Shown here piece by piece: positions 7,723 to 16,349 of a DNA stretch of 64,000 bases. Below the pieces are notes generated by a model. The model was not told the origin of the DNA. It searched no databases and saw nothing but the letters and a program-made list of their open reading frames with translations. How positions within the stretch are numbered: position 1 is the stretch's first letter; the number at the start of each line of letters is the position of its first letter. This stretch comes from CAZIRF01 sp964541755 (GTDB lineage Bacteria > Spirochaetota > Spirochaetia > Treponematales > Breznakiellaceae): positions 19,808 to 83,807 of the forward strand of contig CAZIRF010000008.1 in NCBI GenBank assembly GCA_964541755.1, in the 5' to 3' direction. The translations under genes and the position numbers were made by a program.

Positions 7723-8529
7723 TCAGCCCCCGATGCCCAGGAGGGCACCCAGCTGGATGACAAAGGGGTCCAAAAGGACAAAGGCCACCATCAAGAGGAG
7801 GGCGGGCAGGAAGTTGGCCGTTTTTATCACCTTGAGTTCGAGGAGGTTGAGGCCAATCATCAGGATGAGGGCCCCGCCGACCCCCTTTAGCTCGCCCAGC
7901 ATGAGGGTCGAGACCCAGGGCTTTACGGCGCTGGCGCCCAGCGTAAGCGCCCCCTGATACACCAGAATGGGCAGGGCAGAGAATATGACGCCGGGGCCCA
8001 TGGCCGCGGCAAAGAGTATGGACATGAAGCCGTCGAGAACGCTCTTGGTAAGGAGGGTCGTGTAGCTGCCGCCGGTGCCCGCCTCGAAGGAGCCCACGAT
8101 GGCCATGGCCCCCACACAGAAGAGTACCGAAGAGTTGAGAAAGCCCCGCCCGAAGTCCCAGCCCGCGCGACCGGTTGGCGCGTCGGCGCCCGCCGACACG
8201 GCGGGTCCGGCTGGCACGGCCCCTTCCACCACCGCAATCGCCGGGCTGGCCTTCTTGCGCATGGTAAGGCGCTCGAGGAAGTGGCCCAGGCGCAGTATAC
8301 CCGCGTCGATGGCCCACCAGGTCCCGACAATGCCGCCGGCGAGGAGCGAGAGGGCCAGGTACAGGACCTTTTGGCTCTCGAAGGCCATCCCCATCCCGAT
8401 AACCAGGGTCACCACCCCCGCCCCGATGTGTATGACCGAACGGTACTCATCCTTGATTTTCCCCGCGATAAGCAGGCCGACAAGCGATCCCAGAATGACC
8501 GCGGCACAGTTGATGAATGTGGCAAACAT
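7723..8529 (-). CDS. DUF554 family membrane protein
   Basis: A 268-residue integral membrane protein with about seven hydrophobic helices. The N-terminus FATFINCAAVILGSLVGLLIAGKI and the later VLFCVGAMAIVGSFEAG and FAAAMGPGVIFSALPILVYQGALTL match the DUF554 (YdfK/YqgA-like) family, suggested to be transporters or channels of unknown substrate. A hydrophilic Pro/Ala/Gly-rich insertion of about 25 residues (around 110-135, VPAGPAVSAGADAPTG) interrupts the middle loop, similar in style to inserts in other genes here. It converges with the DUF4143 ATPase gene, leaving only 26 bp between stops. Confidence 0.8.
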   Translation of the reverse strand: MFATFINCAAVILGSLVGLLIAGKIKDEYRSVIHIGAGVVTLVIGMGMAFESQKVLYLALSLLAGGIVGTWWAIDAGILRLGHFLERLTMRKKASPAIAVVEGAVPAGPAVSAGADAPTGRAGWDFGRGFLNSSVLFCVGAMAIVGSFEAGTGGSYTTLLTKSVLDGFMSILFAAAMGPGVIFSALPILVYQGALTLGASAVKPWVSTLMLGELKGVGGALILMIGLNLLELKVIKTANFLPALLLMVAFVLLDPFVIQLGALLGIGG

Positions 8530-8629
8530 GATGCGAGGAGCCTAGCCCTGCCGCCACAGCCTGTCAAGCAGAGGGGCACAGCAATCGCCCGGCATCCCAG
8601 ACACCCCCTTTCCATGCGCTAAAAGACAC

Positions 8630-8659
8630 AAAAAAACCCCGGGCAGATAGCCCGGGGTT
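8630..8659 (-). terminator. Rho-independent terminator of the PPC lipoprotein gene
   Basis: On the minus strand AACCCCGGGC and GCCCGGGGTT (8650-8659 and 8635-8644) form a 10-bp stem with a 5-base loop. A run of seven U (8630-8636) follows. It sits just downstream of the stop at 8706. Confidence 0.9.
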
Positions 8660-8705
8660 CCATGGCATGCCGCCTGCAGGAGCACACGGCAGTGAAAAGG
8701 AATTA

Positions 8706-9644
8706 TTAGTTATACACCTGTATCGCAGAGAGGTAATAATACCCGCTAGAGGTGGTGTAGTACCCCTCAACCTTGACCCAGTAGCGGGTAGCACCAGTTA
8801 GGCCAATACCGCTTCCGGTTCCGATGGAAGTATAGGAATCGCTGTAGCCACTGTCCTGTGCAGAAGAGATAAGCGTCGTCTTGTCTGCGGCATACACAGA
8901 GACCTCGATGTCTGCAGAAGGCTGACTATAAGAGACATCATAATCATATTTATCCTGCCAGTGGATGTAGACCGAATAAGACGCAGAGAACACATTCAAC
9001 TGGTACCAATGGGTCTCTCCTGCATAAAGGTATCCAAAGGTCCAATTGGCTCTCAAGCTGTACTCGTTCCCGGAAATAGTATTGAGAGAGTCATCTGGGT
9101 CTGGATAGGAGAAAGACAGATTGAGGGTGAAGGACACTTGTTCATCATTGGACCCATTATATACCTTCAAGTAATAGGTACTCTCTTCCACAACTGTTTA
9201 ATTATCAAACAGTACTGTCGGAGGAGTTCCAGAAGAATCCTCTTCCTCAACCAGGTAAGTAAAAATGTCATTCGCGTAAAGAGAAAAAACAAGATCTGCA
9301 TTGCTTGCGCTGGAGTAGGTAATCGTTACTGCATTGCTTTCTGTCGGCACCGTGAACGTGTAATAACTGTACTGTCCGGTCCCGTCGTCGCCGACATAGA
9401 GGTAATTATTTCCCTGAGTCAATGAAACGGGGTCATCTGCGGAACCCTGCCCATCCTTGGCAAGCTCATTGAGAGCCACTCCCAACAGGAAGAGCTCGCA
9501 GGAACTGAAGGTCAAACTGACGACGAGGAGGCCGAGGGCCGCTTTGAGTGCTTTCTTCCTCGGTATTTCTCCTTTATTGTGCGATCCTTCACCGGCCGCA
9601 TACCTAATAAAAATATAGCATATCCGGTAAAAAAAATCATCCAC
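8706..9644 (-). pseudogene. PPC-domain lipoprotein gene interrupted by an in-frame TAA
   Basis: Two open frames on the minus strand (9644-9198 and 9191-8706) are in the same frame, separated only by TAA at 9200-9198. Read through, they give one protein of about 310 residues. It has a lipoprotein signal (KKALKAALGLLVVSLTFSSC), then two bacterial pre-peptidase C-terminal (PPC) beta-sandwich repeats. The first (YYTFTVPTESNAVTITYSS) is cut by the stop and finishes as STYYLKVYNGS; the second runs to YWVKVEGYYTTSSGYYYLSAIQVYN. The stop falls inside the first fold, so neither half should be stable alone. The expected start is also odd. AAGGAG lies just before the signal peptide, but no ATG, GTG or TTG follows it at proper distance (ATA is there), and the GTG at 9644 has no ribosome site. 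Either the gene is decayed or the base calls need checking. Confidence 0.7.
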
Positions 9645-9713
9645 CTTAAAAACATAATGAGATTTTCTACCTTTTAGACGTACTGTCGAAGCTTTTTGCG
9701 CGAGTACAGGGAA

Positions 9714-9757
9714 GAAGAAAAAAACGGGTTATTGTTTGGCCGTCAAGAGCCCGTTTT
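9714..9757 (-). terminator. Intrinsic terminator of the argH-MFS operon
   Basis: On the minus strand AAAACGGG and CCCGTTTT (9757-9750 with 9728-9721) form a stem ending in a run of T. The loop includes the stop codon of the MFS gene (9729-9731), so the terminator starts inside the coding sequence. The plus-strand side also has a short T run. Confidence 0.75.
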
Positions 9758-10934
9758 TTCCCACAGAGCCCCCCTCGAAATAGCGGGCAAACACGGTAAA
9801 GAGGAGGGCGCTCGCCAGGGCACAGGGGATAAAGGCAAGAAAAAGGGTACGGTAGCCGAAGTGTTCGACGAGGAGGCCGCCGGCGCTGCTGCCCAAAAAG
9901 CCGGGGAGGCCCACGCCCAGCGAGAGGTACATGACCATGCCGCGGGCGCGCAGGGCCGGGGGTACCCAGGTGGCGACAAAGGCGACGGCGGCGGGGTGGA
10001 AGAGCCCGAAGCTCGCCGAGTGCAGGAGCTGGCCGGCGATGGCCCCGGCGCGGGTGGGAAAGAGGGCGTAGAGGGCCAGGCGCAGGGCGAGCCCCAGCGA
10101 GGCGGCCACCAGGAGCCGGCGCGTCCCGAAGCGGCGCAGTAGGGGGGCGGAAAAGAGTATGAAGGGGACCTCGCTCGCCGCCGAGAGTGCCCACATGAGG
10201 GGCACCGCGTTCCAGGCGAGCTCTTCGGTAACCCAGAGCGATACAAACGAATTCACGGGGGCCATGGCGAGCCGGCCAAGGCCGATAAACAGGAGGCCCA
10301 GTGTGAAAACCCCCGGAATAGCCTGCTGCGGAAGAAAACTATCAGTCTTGACCTCTTCCCTCTTCTTTCCCTGCCCCGGCAGGAGTATGAAGCTCGCGAC
10401 ACAGAGTCCAAGGGCGACAAGGAGCCAGAAGAGGATGTTGGCGGTAAAGTCCGTCCGGCCCTCGACGGGGCGATACACGGGGGTGAACTGCAAGAGGAGG
10501 GCGAAGGCCAGAAAGCCAAGGGTGCCAATGGTGCGGATGAGCCCGTAGCGCGCGCGGGCGCCCTCGTCGAGGGAGGCGGCGGCGTCCAGTAGCGGGGTCG
10601 GGCTGCGCAGGCCGGTGGCGAAGAGGGCAAGGAGAAGGGCGGTGAGCAGCGGCGTACGAAATGACAGGAGGGCGGGAAAGGAGAGGCCCATGAGAAGGAT
10701 GGCGATAAAGAGGACGGGCCGATAGTAACCGGGGCGACGGCGGCCCAGACGCTCGACGAGGCGGGAGCTGGCAAAGGGTCCGAAGACCCCGGCGACCTCG
10801 TAGATACCCAAGAGCAGACCGATGAGGGCCGGGCCGTAGCCCATGCCGCGAATAACCACGGGGAGCCAGGGGGCGACGACCCCGTAGACGGCGAAAACGG
10901 CGAAAAAGGAGAGCGACCAGCGCGCCGTATGCAT
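9729..10934 (-). CDS. MFS transporter
   Basis: A 401-residue major facilitator with 12 predicted membrane helices. RLVERLGRRRPGYYRPV after the second helix is the typical MFS loop-2 motif, and LLRRFGTRRLLVAASLG is its C-half counterpart. The overall pattern (WSLSFFAVFAVYGVVAPWLP at the start) is that of the MFS_1-like sugar/nucleoside:H+ symporter branch, but the substrate cannot be assigned. Its ATG overlaps the argH stop by one base (TGATG), so translation is probably coupled. That pairing hints at a link to arginine or another amino-acid metabolite, which is only inference. A terminator begins at its last codons. Confidence 0.8.
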   Translation of the reverse strand: MHTARWSLSFFAVFAVYGVVAPWLPVVIRGMGYGPALIGLLLGIYEVAGVFGPFASSRLVERLGRRRPGYYRPVLFIAILLMGLSFPALLSFRTPLLTALLLALFATGLRSPTPLLDAAASLDEGARARYGLIRTIGTLGFLAFALLLQFTPVYRPVEGRTDFTANILFWLLVALGLCVASFILLPGQGKKREEVKTDSFLPQQAIPGVFTLGLLFIGLGRLAMAPVNSFVSLWVTEELAWNAVPLMWALSAASEVPFILFSAPLLRRFGTRRLLVAASLGLALRLALYALFPTRAGAIAGQLLHSASFGLFHPAAVAFVATWVPPALRARGMVMYLSLGVGLPGFLGSSAGGLLVEHFGYRTLFLAFIPCALASALLFTVFARYFEGGSVGKNGLLTAKQ

Positions 10935-12334
10935 CAGGGGACGGTTTTGGCCGGCACAGAAAGGCGGCGGCGGAGCTCGACCACCTGGCGCAAGACCTCG
11001 TCGGGGGCGGGCCCACCGGGGAGCTTTCGCGCCGCGACACAGGCCGCGGGCTCCAGGGCGGCAAAGATATCGTCTTCAAAGAGGGGGCTGTGGGCGCGCA
11101 GTTCTTCGAGGCGGCGCTCGCCGATGCGCTTTTGGCCGGCGGCGACACAGTCGCGCACGATGGCGGCCGATACGTCGTGGGCCGTGCGGAAGGGAAGGCC
11201 TTTTTTGACGAGGTATTCGGCGACGTCGGTGGCCTCGAGGAAGCCCCCCACGCAGGCGGCGAGCATGCGATCGCGCCGCCAACTGGCAGTCGAAATCATG
11301 CCGCGGAACAGGCGCAGACAGGCCTTGAGGGTGTCGAGGGCGTCGAAAAGGGCCTCCTTGTCCTCCTGCATGTCCTTGTCGTAGGAATAGGGCAGGCCCT
11401 TCATGAGGGTGACGAGGGTCATGAGGTCGCCGACAACCCGGCCGCTCTTGCCACGGATGAGTTCGGCAAAGTCGGGGTTCTTCTTCTGTGGCATGATAGA
11501 CGAGCCGGTGCTCCAGGCCTCAGCCAGGGAAATAAAGCCGAATTCCTCGCTGGCGTGGATGATAATGTCCTCGCAGAAGCGGGAGAGGTGGGTCATGCTG
11601 ATAGTTGCAACCGAGGCCAGTTCAAGGGCGAAATCCCGGTCGGCGACGGCGTCCATCGAGTTTACGGAGGGGCGGGCAAAACCCAGTTCGCTGGCGGTGC
11701 GCGCGCGGTCCAGGGGTAGGCCCGTCCCGGCCAGGGCGCCGGAGCCCAGGGGGCACTCGTCGATGCGGGCGAGGGCATCGCCTAGGCGCTGCCAGTCGCG
11801 CACGAGGGCCGCGCTCCATGCGCACAGGTGGTGCCCCAGGCTCACCGGTTGGGCCCGTTGCAGGTGGGTGTAGCCGGGCATTATGGCGTCGCGGTACTCT
11901 TCTGCCTTGTCGAGTATGGCGTTGGTGGTGGCGGCGAGCTCCGTCTGGAGGCTTGGGAGGGTGCGCTTCAAGTACAGGCGAATATCGAGGGCGACCTGGT
12001 CGTTGCGGCTGCGCCCGGCGTGGACCATGCGCCCCACATCTCCCAGACGCTCGGTAAGGACCGACTCGACGAAGGAGTGAATGTCCTCCGCACTCGTGTC
12101 GATGGCGAGGGTCCCGGCCTGGAGCTCGGCGCTCATGGTTTCAAGCTCGCGGTCGATTGCCGCGGCGGCCTCCTGCGGAATGATGCCTTGAGCGCCCAGC
12201 ATGCGGGCGTGGACGCGGCTGCCAGCCATGTCGTCGAGGGCCATGCGCTGGTCCACCGTAATGGATGCCTGATACGCGAAGGCCTCGGCCTCCGGCTTGT
12301 CTTCGAGTCGTCCCGCCCACAGTACGCGTGCCAT
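10934..12334 (-). CDS. argH: Argininosuccinate lyase
   Basis: A 466-residue cytosolic enzyme of the fumarase/aspartase superfamily that splits argininosuccinate into arginine and fumarate, the last step of arginine synthesis. The superfamily signature GSSIMPQKKNP is at residues 277-287 and contains the flexible catalytic loop serine. HAGRSRNDQVALD (about 105-117) and PGYTHLQRAQP (153-163, with the catalytic His) are argininosuccinate-lyase specific. The length is normal. The start ATG follows GAGGAG. No other arg genes are in the window; the gene is coupled to a downstream MFS transporter instead. Confidence 0.95.
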   Translation of the reverse strand: MARVLWAGRLEDKPEAEAFAYQASITVDQRMALDDMAGSRVHARMLGAQGIIPQEAAAAIDRELETMSAELQAGTLAIDTSAEDIHSFVESVLTERLGDVGRMVHAGRSRNDQVALDIRLYLKRTLPSLQTELAATTNAILDKAEEYRDAIMPGYTHLQRAQPVSLGHHLCAWSAALVRDWQRLGDALARIDECPLGSGALAGTGLPLDRARTASELGFARPSVNSMDAVADRDFALELASVATISMTHLSRFCEDIIIHASEEFGFISLAEAWSTGSSIMPQKKNPDFAELIRGKSGRVVGDLMTLVTLMKGLPYSYDKDMQEDKEALFDALDTLKACLRLFRGMISTASWRRDRMLAACVGGFLEATDVAEYLVKKGLPFRTAHDVSAAIVRDCVAAGQKRIGERRLEELRAHSPLFEDDIFAALEPAACVAARKLPGGPAPDEVLRQVVELRRRLSVPAKTVP

Positions 12335-12440
12335 AAAATCTCCTCTCTACCCGTACAGATTGCCGGAAAGGGCCCGCTTTTGCAAGGGCGGGCAGGGGCA
12401 CGGCTGGAACTGGATGCGCCCGCTGTGTTAGGGTATGGGC

Positions 12441-13136
12441 ATGAACGGATTCCTCATTGAAACACACCTCCACACCTGCGAAGCGAGCCTCTGCGGCCAG
12501 AGTTCGGGCGCAGAAGAGGCCCGCCGCTACAAGGAGCTGGGATACTCGGCCATCCTCGTCACGGACCACTTCGTCAACGGCAACACCGTCATCGACCGGC
12601 ATCGCCCCTGGAAAGACCAAATCGACATGTTCATGGCCGGCTACGAGGCGGCTTTCGAAGAGGGCCGGAAGATTGGCCTCGAGGTCTGGTTCGGGCTTGA
12701 AAGCAACTTCTCCGGCACCGAGTTTATCGTAACGGGTATCGACCGCGAATGGCTCTACGCCCACCCACAGATGGCCACCTGGAGCGTGGAAGAACAGTTC
12801 GCCGCCGTCGACGCCGCCGGGGGCCTTGTCATACACGCCCACCCCTTCCGCGAGGCGAGCTACATACCGGGGATTCGCCTCTACCCCGAACACTGCCACG
12901 CCGTCGAAACCTGGAACATGGGGAACATCGGGCGGGGCGAGGGCTTCAACGAGCGGGCCGCCGCGTATGCCCTCGAAAAGGGCCTCCCCGCAACCGGGGG
13001 ATCGGACGCCCACCATGTCAACGCCCACCACGGCGGCATGCGTTTCGACGAGGCAGTCCCCACGCTCGAAGCCTTCATCGCCCGGGTCAAGAGCGGCCAC
13101 GGCTGGACCGTCCTCGAGAGGCCGCTGGGTCGCTAA
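12441..13136 (+). CDS. PHP-domain phosphoesterase
   Basis: A protein of about 230 residues with the full set of PHP metal ligands: ETHLHT near the N-terminus, VTDHF, E in GLESNF, HAHPF, and GSDAHH near the C-terminus. It forms a TIM-barrel-like hydrolase domain binding two or three metals. Stand-alone PHP proteins hydrolyse phosphomonoesters or nucleotides; the substrate here is unknown. The start is taken at ATG 12441 (MNGFLIETHLH) with AGGG seven bases upstream, though the ATG at 12435 is in frame too. It is divergent from argH across about 100 bp that should hold both promoters. Confidence 0.8.
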   Translation: MNGFLIETHLHTCEASLCGQSSGAEEARRYKELGYSAILVTDHFVNGNTVIDRHRPWKDQIDMFMAGYEAAFEEGRKIGLEVWFGLESNFSGTEFIVTGIDREWLYAHPQMATWSVEEQFAAVDAAGGLVIHAHPFREASYIPGIRLYPEHCHAVETWNMGNIGRGEGFNERAAAYALEKGLPATGGSDAHHVNAHHGGMRFDEAVPTLEAFIARVKSGHGWTVLERPLGR

Positions 13137-13248
13137 GAGCCGGCTACATACGGTCTTGTTTGGCAGCAGAGGCTATTTGACCAACGGGCAATTTCAAGCA
13201 GGTGCCGTTTTTGCCCAAAGCAGAACCGCCCTATTGAAAGGGGAGCAA

Positions 13249-13284
13249 AAAAAAGCTGCCGGCACAGAAGCCCGGCAACTTTTT
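13249..13284. terminator. Bidirectional intrinsic terminator
   Basis: GCTGCCGG (13255-13262) pairs with CCGGCAAC (13272-13279) around a short loop. An A-run lies on the left and a T-run on the right, so it works for the PHP gene (+) and the lipoprotein gene (-), which converge here. Confidence 0.8.
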
Positions 13285-13303
13285 TACCAGAAAATTGAGC
13301 GGA

Positions 13304-14422
13304 TTACTGAGGGAGCTCAGTCTGGGGAGTGAAGAGAACGGCAAGTTCCTCGTCGCTCATCAAATCCTCGAGGCTGTTCCATGTGCGGGTAAAGGTGTCG
13401 GCGTTGTCATCATCATAGGCGCTCAAGGTGATCGAGAGAACGGGCTCGCCCACAGATTCAACGATAGCCATCATATCGGTAGTAATTTCACCTTCTTCAA
13501 TTGCATCCATGTTCGCTTCCATTACGGTGGCTACATCAAGGTCTGTTACCTCAAGAGAGGAACTTACGGCCAGAACCAGCTTGCCACCCATCTGTACTGT
13601 TTCCAAGGTCGTCTCATCGGTCATGACCGGCACACAGAGCGAGACACCAAGAGCCATACTGGCTGCGTAGGATGCAGTGACTTTCTCGGGGAAGGAGATC
13701 ACATCTTCATCCTCGGTCCCTTCAAAGAGAGTAATCGAGTCAACACCCGTCGTGTCGCCCATAACCGCGACATTGGCCTTGAAGGCGGCACCCTTGATGA
13801 AGGATTTTCCTGCTGCAAGGGCAGTCTCATCTGCCTCCACATCGACAGAAAGGCGGCCATCGAGCGTGATGGTATCTACATTGGGTAAGCCCGTTTCCTC
13901 GTCAATAACCAGGCTGTCACCCTCGGTAGTAGTGATGTCGAGATCAATGGAAGCACTCAATGTGTTTAGAGTAACAATGTCTTGAATAACCTTGTCAGTA
14001 TAAGAAATGCTTTTGTTGACAGAGAGAGACTCGCCGGAATCGATCGCTTCAAACTGGGCCTGGATATCTGCCATATCCTGCATGAGCAGTGTCATCAAGT
14101 CATCCTGGGCCTGTGCAGCTGTTCGAGCAACAAAGGAAGCAAAGCTTTCTTGAGGTTCTACCTTTACATCTACAGGGGACATCAAGGATGCCAACAGGGG
14201 ATCCTGGGCCATGCCCATGGCTGCCATCATGATATCCTGAACACTCTCAATCGAGCCCTCCGCGCCGCTTGCCGGGAGATCGGCAGCATTGACAGTAACA
14301 GAGGCAACAGTGGCCACACTTGGCGTGTTGTTGTTATTGTTGTTATTGCTGGGAAGAGGACAGCCCATAAAGGCAAGAGAAGCGGCGACCACAAGGGCCA
14401 CGATCAACGAAATACGTTTCAC
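13304..14422 (-). CDS. Lipoprotein with poly-Asn linker, function unknown
   Basis: About 372 residues. The start is set at GTG 14422, which has GGAGG six bases upstream; an ATG further up at 14452 has none. The N-terminus KRISLIVALVVAASLAFMGC is a lipoprotein signal with a lipobox ending in the lipidated Cys. A run of seven Asn follows two residues after PLPS, encoded by alternating AAC/AAT codons, and should act as a flexible tether. The rest is acidic and rich in Thr/Val/Asp, with no recognised domain; the repeating beta-like pattern suggests an extended surface or periplasmic protein. The gene is monocistronic, bounded by a bidirectional terminator and a divergent AT-rich promoter region. 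Confidence 0.7.
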   Translation of the reverse strand: MKRISLIVALVVAASLAFMGCPLPSNNNNNNNTPSVATVASVTVNAADLPASGAEGSIESVQDIMMAAMGMAQDPLLASLMSPVDVKVEPQESFASFVARTAAQAQDDLMTLLMQDMADIQAQFEAIDSGESLSVNKSISYTDKVIQDIVTLNTLSASIDLDITTTEGDSLVIDEETGLPNVDTITLDGRLSVDVEADETALAAGKSFIKGAAFKANVAVMGDTTGVDSITLFEGTEDEDVISFPEKVTASYAASMALGVSLCVPVMTDETTLETVQMGGKLVLAVSSSLEVTDLDVATVMEANMDAIEEGEITTDMMAIVESVGEPVLSITLSAYDDDNADTFTRTWNSLEDLMSDEELAVLFTPQTELPQ

Positions 14423-14577
14423 AAAGAACCTCCAATGAGTATTTGATACCATGATGCTAGCACAGGGGCTTTTGAATTTCCATATTATAATTTCTTTTAT
14501 AGCAAATATTTAAATCTCTATAACATACATTACATACAATATCTCCAAATACTTGATTCCCGGACAGCCCTTCCGCG

Positions 14578-14586
14578 CCCCCCCCC
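14578..14586. repeat. Homopolymeric C9 tract upstream of cheD
   Basis: Nine consecutive C, 39 bp before the cheD start codon. It lies just after an AT-rich stretch (14460-14560) that probably holds the divergent promoters. Tracts of this length are slippage-prone. Confidence 0.7.
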
Positions 14587-14625
14587 TTTGCAGCGGGGCG
14601 GGCAAAAGAGTACACTTTAGCCATC

Positions 14626-15252
14626 ATGAATGGTATTCCCGATATGCCGCGGGTGACCCTCCATCCCGGCGAGCACGTTGTAACCAAGGACGTCAAGCTC
14701 ATCTCCACGCTCCTTGGCTCCTGTGTGGCAGTCTGCCTCTGGGACCCGGTGGCGAGGGTATCCGGCATGAACCACTTCATGCTCGTCAACCGCCGCTACG
14801 CCCGCAATATTCCGGTCAACATCTCCGACGCCGGCCGTTACGGGGTACACGCCATGGAGCTCCTCATCAACGACATGATGCGTATGGGGGCCGATCGCAA
14901 GCGCCTGCGGGCCAAGGCCTTTGGCGGCGGGGCGGTAATCGAGCTGGGCTGCAAGGAAAACTTCCTCTGCGTGGGCGACATCAATGTACGCTTTATCCGC
15001 GAGTTCCTGGAAACAGAGAAAATTCCCCTCGAAGCGGCAGACCTGGGCGGTGAACTGGGGCGCGTCATACGCTTTCGCACCGACACCTGGACCGTCTACC
15101 GCAAGTTTATCGTAAAGACTGCAACAGAAAATATCGAAAGAAAGGAATTGGGCTACTGGCGGCGCAAACTCGAAGAACACGAGAAAAAAGCCGACGAAGT
15201 CATCCTCTTCGACAGCAAGGACGATACATGGAAGAACAAGAAGACAGACTGA
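14626..15252 (+). CDS. cheD: Chemoreceptor glutamine deamidase CheD
   Basis: A 208-residue protein. The CheD core is at residues 8-165: GEHVVTKDVKLISTLLGSCVAVCLWDP holds the catalytic Cys (C33) and SGMNHFMLVN the His (H50), 17 residues apart as in characterised CheD. FGGGAVIE is the conserved glycine loop. CheD deamidates glutamines on methyl-accepting chemoreceptors and, in many bacteria, works with CheC. The C-terminal 40 residues (about 168-208, charged, KEL-x-x-W-x-x-KLEEHEKKADEV) are beyond the usual 160-residue length and look helical. No other che gene is adjacent. The coding end overlaps the next gene by 25 bp, so the two are translationally linked. Confidence 0.9.
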   Translation: MNGIPDMPRVTLHPGEHVVTKDVKLISTLLGSCVAVCLWDPVARVSGMNHFMLVNRRYARNIPVNISDAGRYGVHAMELLINDMMRMGADRKRLRAKAFGGGAVIELGCKENFLCVGDINVRFIREFLETEKIPLEAADLGGELGRVIRFRTDTWTVYRKFIVKTATENIERKELGYWRRKLEEHEKKADEVILFDSKDDTWKNKKTD

Positions 15253-16202
15253 TATCGGCGGACCGCCACCGCATCATACGAAAGGCGAGCGTAATCGCCC
15301 TCTGGGGCAATGCCCTGTTGGCAGTCATAAAGCTCGCCACCGGCTTTGTCGCGGGGAGCCTCGCGGTCCTGGGCGACGGCATAGATTCCTCCACCGACGT
15401 CGCCATCGCGGCCATGACCCTCTTTGTGGCGGGCATCATCGCCCGCCCCGCAGACCGCGAACACCCCTTTGGCCACGGCCGGGCCGAAACCATCGCGACG
15501 AGCATACTCTCCTTCATACTCTTCTTTGCCGGTGCCCAGCTCATCATTCAAGCGATCAATCTCCTGGTCGCGCACGAGGAGCGCAGCCTGCCCGGGCCCC
15601 TGGCCCTCGTCGTAACCGGTATTTCCATCGCGGGAAAGCTCGCCCTCGCCCTGAATCAATACGCCCTTGGCAAAAAGGCCGGGTCGGCCATGCTCATCGC
15701 CAACGCAAAGAACATGCGCAACGACGTTGTCATTTCGTCGAGTGTCATTATCGGCCTGTCGCTCTCACTGGCCCTCCACCTGCCGGTCATCGATCCCATA
15801 GTCGCCATTCTCGTGGGCCTGTGGATTATCAAGAGCGCCTTCGGAATCTTCATGGAGGCCAACCTCGAACTCATGGACGGCAGCAAGGACCCCGGGCTCT
15901 ACGATGCCATCTTCGAGGCCGTTCGCGTCGTCCCCGGGGCAGGGAACCCCCACCGCGCCCGCATGCGCTGCATCGCGGGGGCCTGGGACATCGACCTCGA
16001 CATCGAAGTCGATCCCTGTCTGTCAATCAAGGAAGCCCACGACATCTCCATCGCCGTGGAGAACGAAATCCGCGCCCGCGTCGACCCGGTCTTCGACATC
16101 ATGGTCCACATTGAACCCGAAGGCTGCGATGTCCACAACCGCGGCGAAGCCTGGGGTCTCAAGGAAGGGGAAGGCGAAAAGCCTGCGTCCAGCTGTGATT
16201 GA
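15228..16202 (+). CDS. Cation diffusion facilitator transporter with atypical metal site
   Basis: A 324-residue CDF-family metal/proton antiporter with six membrane helices and a C-terminal cytosolic ferredoxin-like domain (about 215-300). HPFGHGRAE after helix 2 is the family hallmark. In helix 2 the metal site reads D-x-x-x-D (LGDGIDSSTD), as in iron/zinc YiiP-like members. In helix 5 it reads N-x-x-x-D (ANAKNMRNDV), where His or Asp is usual. A D-D-N-D site is unusual and the ion cannot be predicted safely. The gene begins inside cheD and ends before a strong terminator. A second CDF with a canonical His/Asp site lies at 58168. Confidence 0.85.
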   Translation: MEEQEDRLISADRHRIIRKASVIALWGNALLAVIKLATGFVAGSLAVLGDGIDSSTDVAIAAMTLFVAGIIARPADREHPFGHGRAETIATSILSFILFFAGAQLIIQAINLLVAHEERSLPGPLALVVTGISIAGKLALALNQYALGKKAGSAMLIANAKNMRNDVVISSSVIIGLSLSLALHLPVIDPIVAILVGLWIIKSAFGIFMEANLELMDGSKDPGLYDAIFEAVRVVPGAGNPHRARMRCIAGAWDIDLDIEVDPCLSIKEAHDISIAVENEIRARVDPVFDIMVHIEPEGCDVHNRGEAWGLKEGEGEKPASSCD

Positions 16203-16268
16203 GAGTCATCCCAACATGCCGTAACGGGGACAGCGCCCCGGAAATTGGCCCGCCACCCGCCGATATCA

Positions 16269-16298
16269 GCCGTCCCCGCCCGGGGGACGGCTTTTTTT
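16269..16298 (+). terminator. Rho-independent terminator after the cheD-CDF operon
   Basis: GCCGTCCCC (16269-16277) pairs perfectly with GGGGACGGC (16283-16291), followed by seven T. Confidence 0.95.
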
Positions 16299-16349
16299 GG
16301 CACAGAAGGAGAAAAGGCGTTACAATGTAGAAACTGAAAGGAGGCCCCC

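Noticed and set aside
9198..9200. Selenocysteine or pyrrolysine at the internal stop of the PPC lipoprotein gene
   Set aside because: The stop is TAA, whereas those amino acids use TGA or TAG. No associated insertion element was seen.
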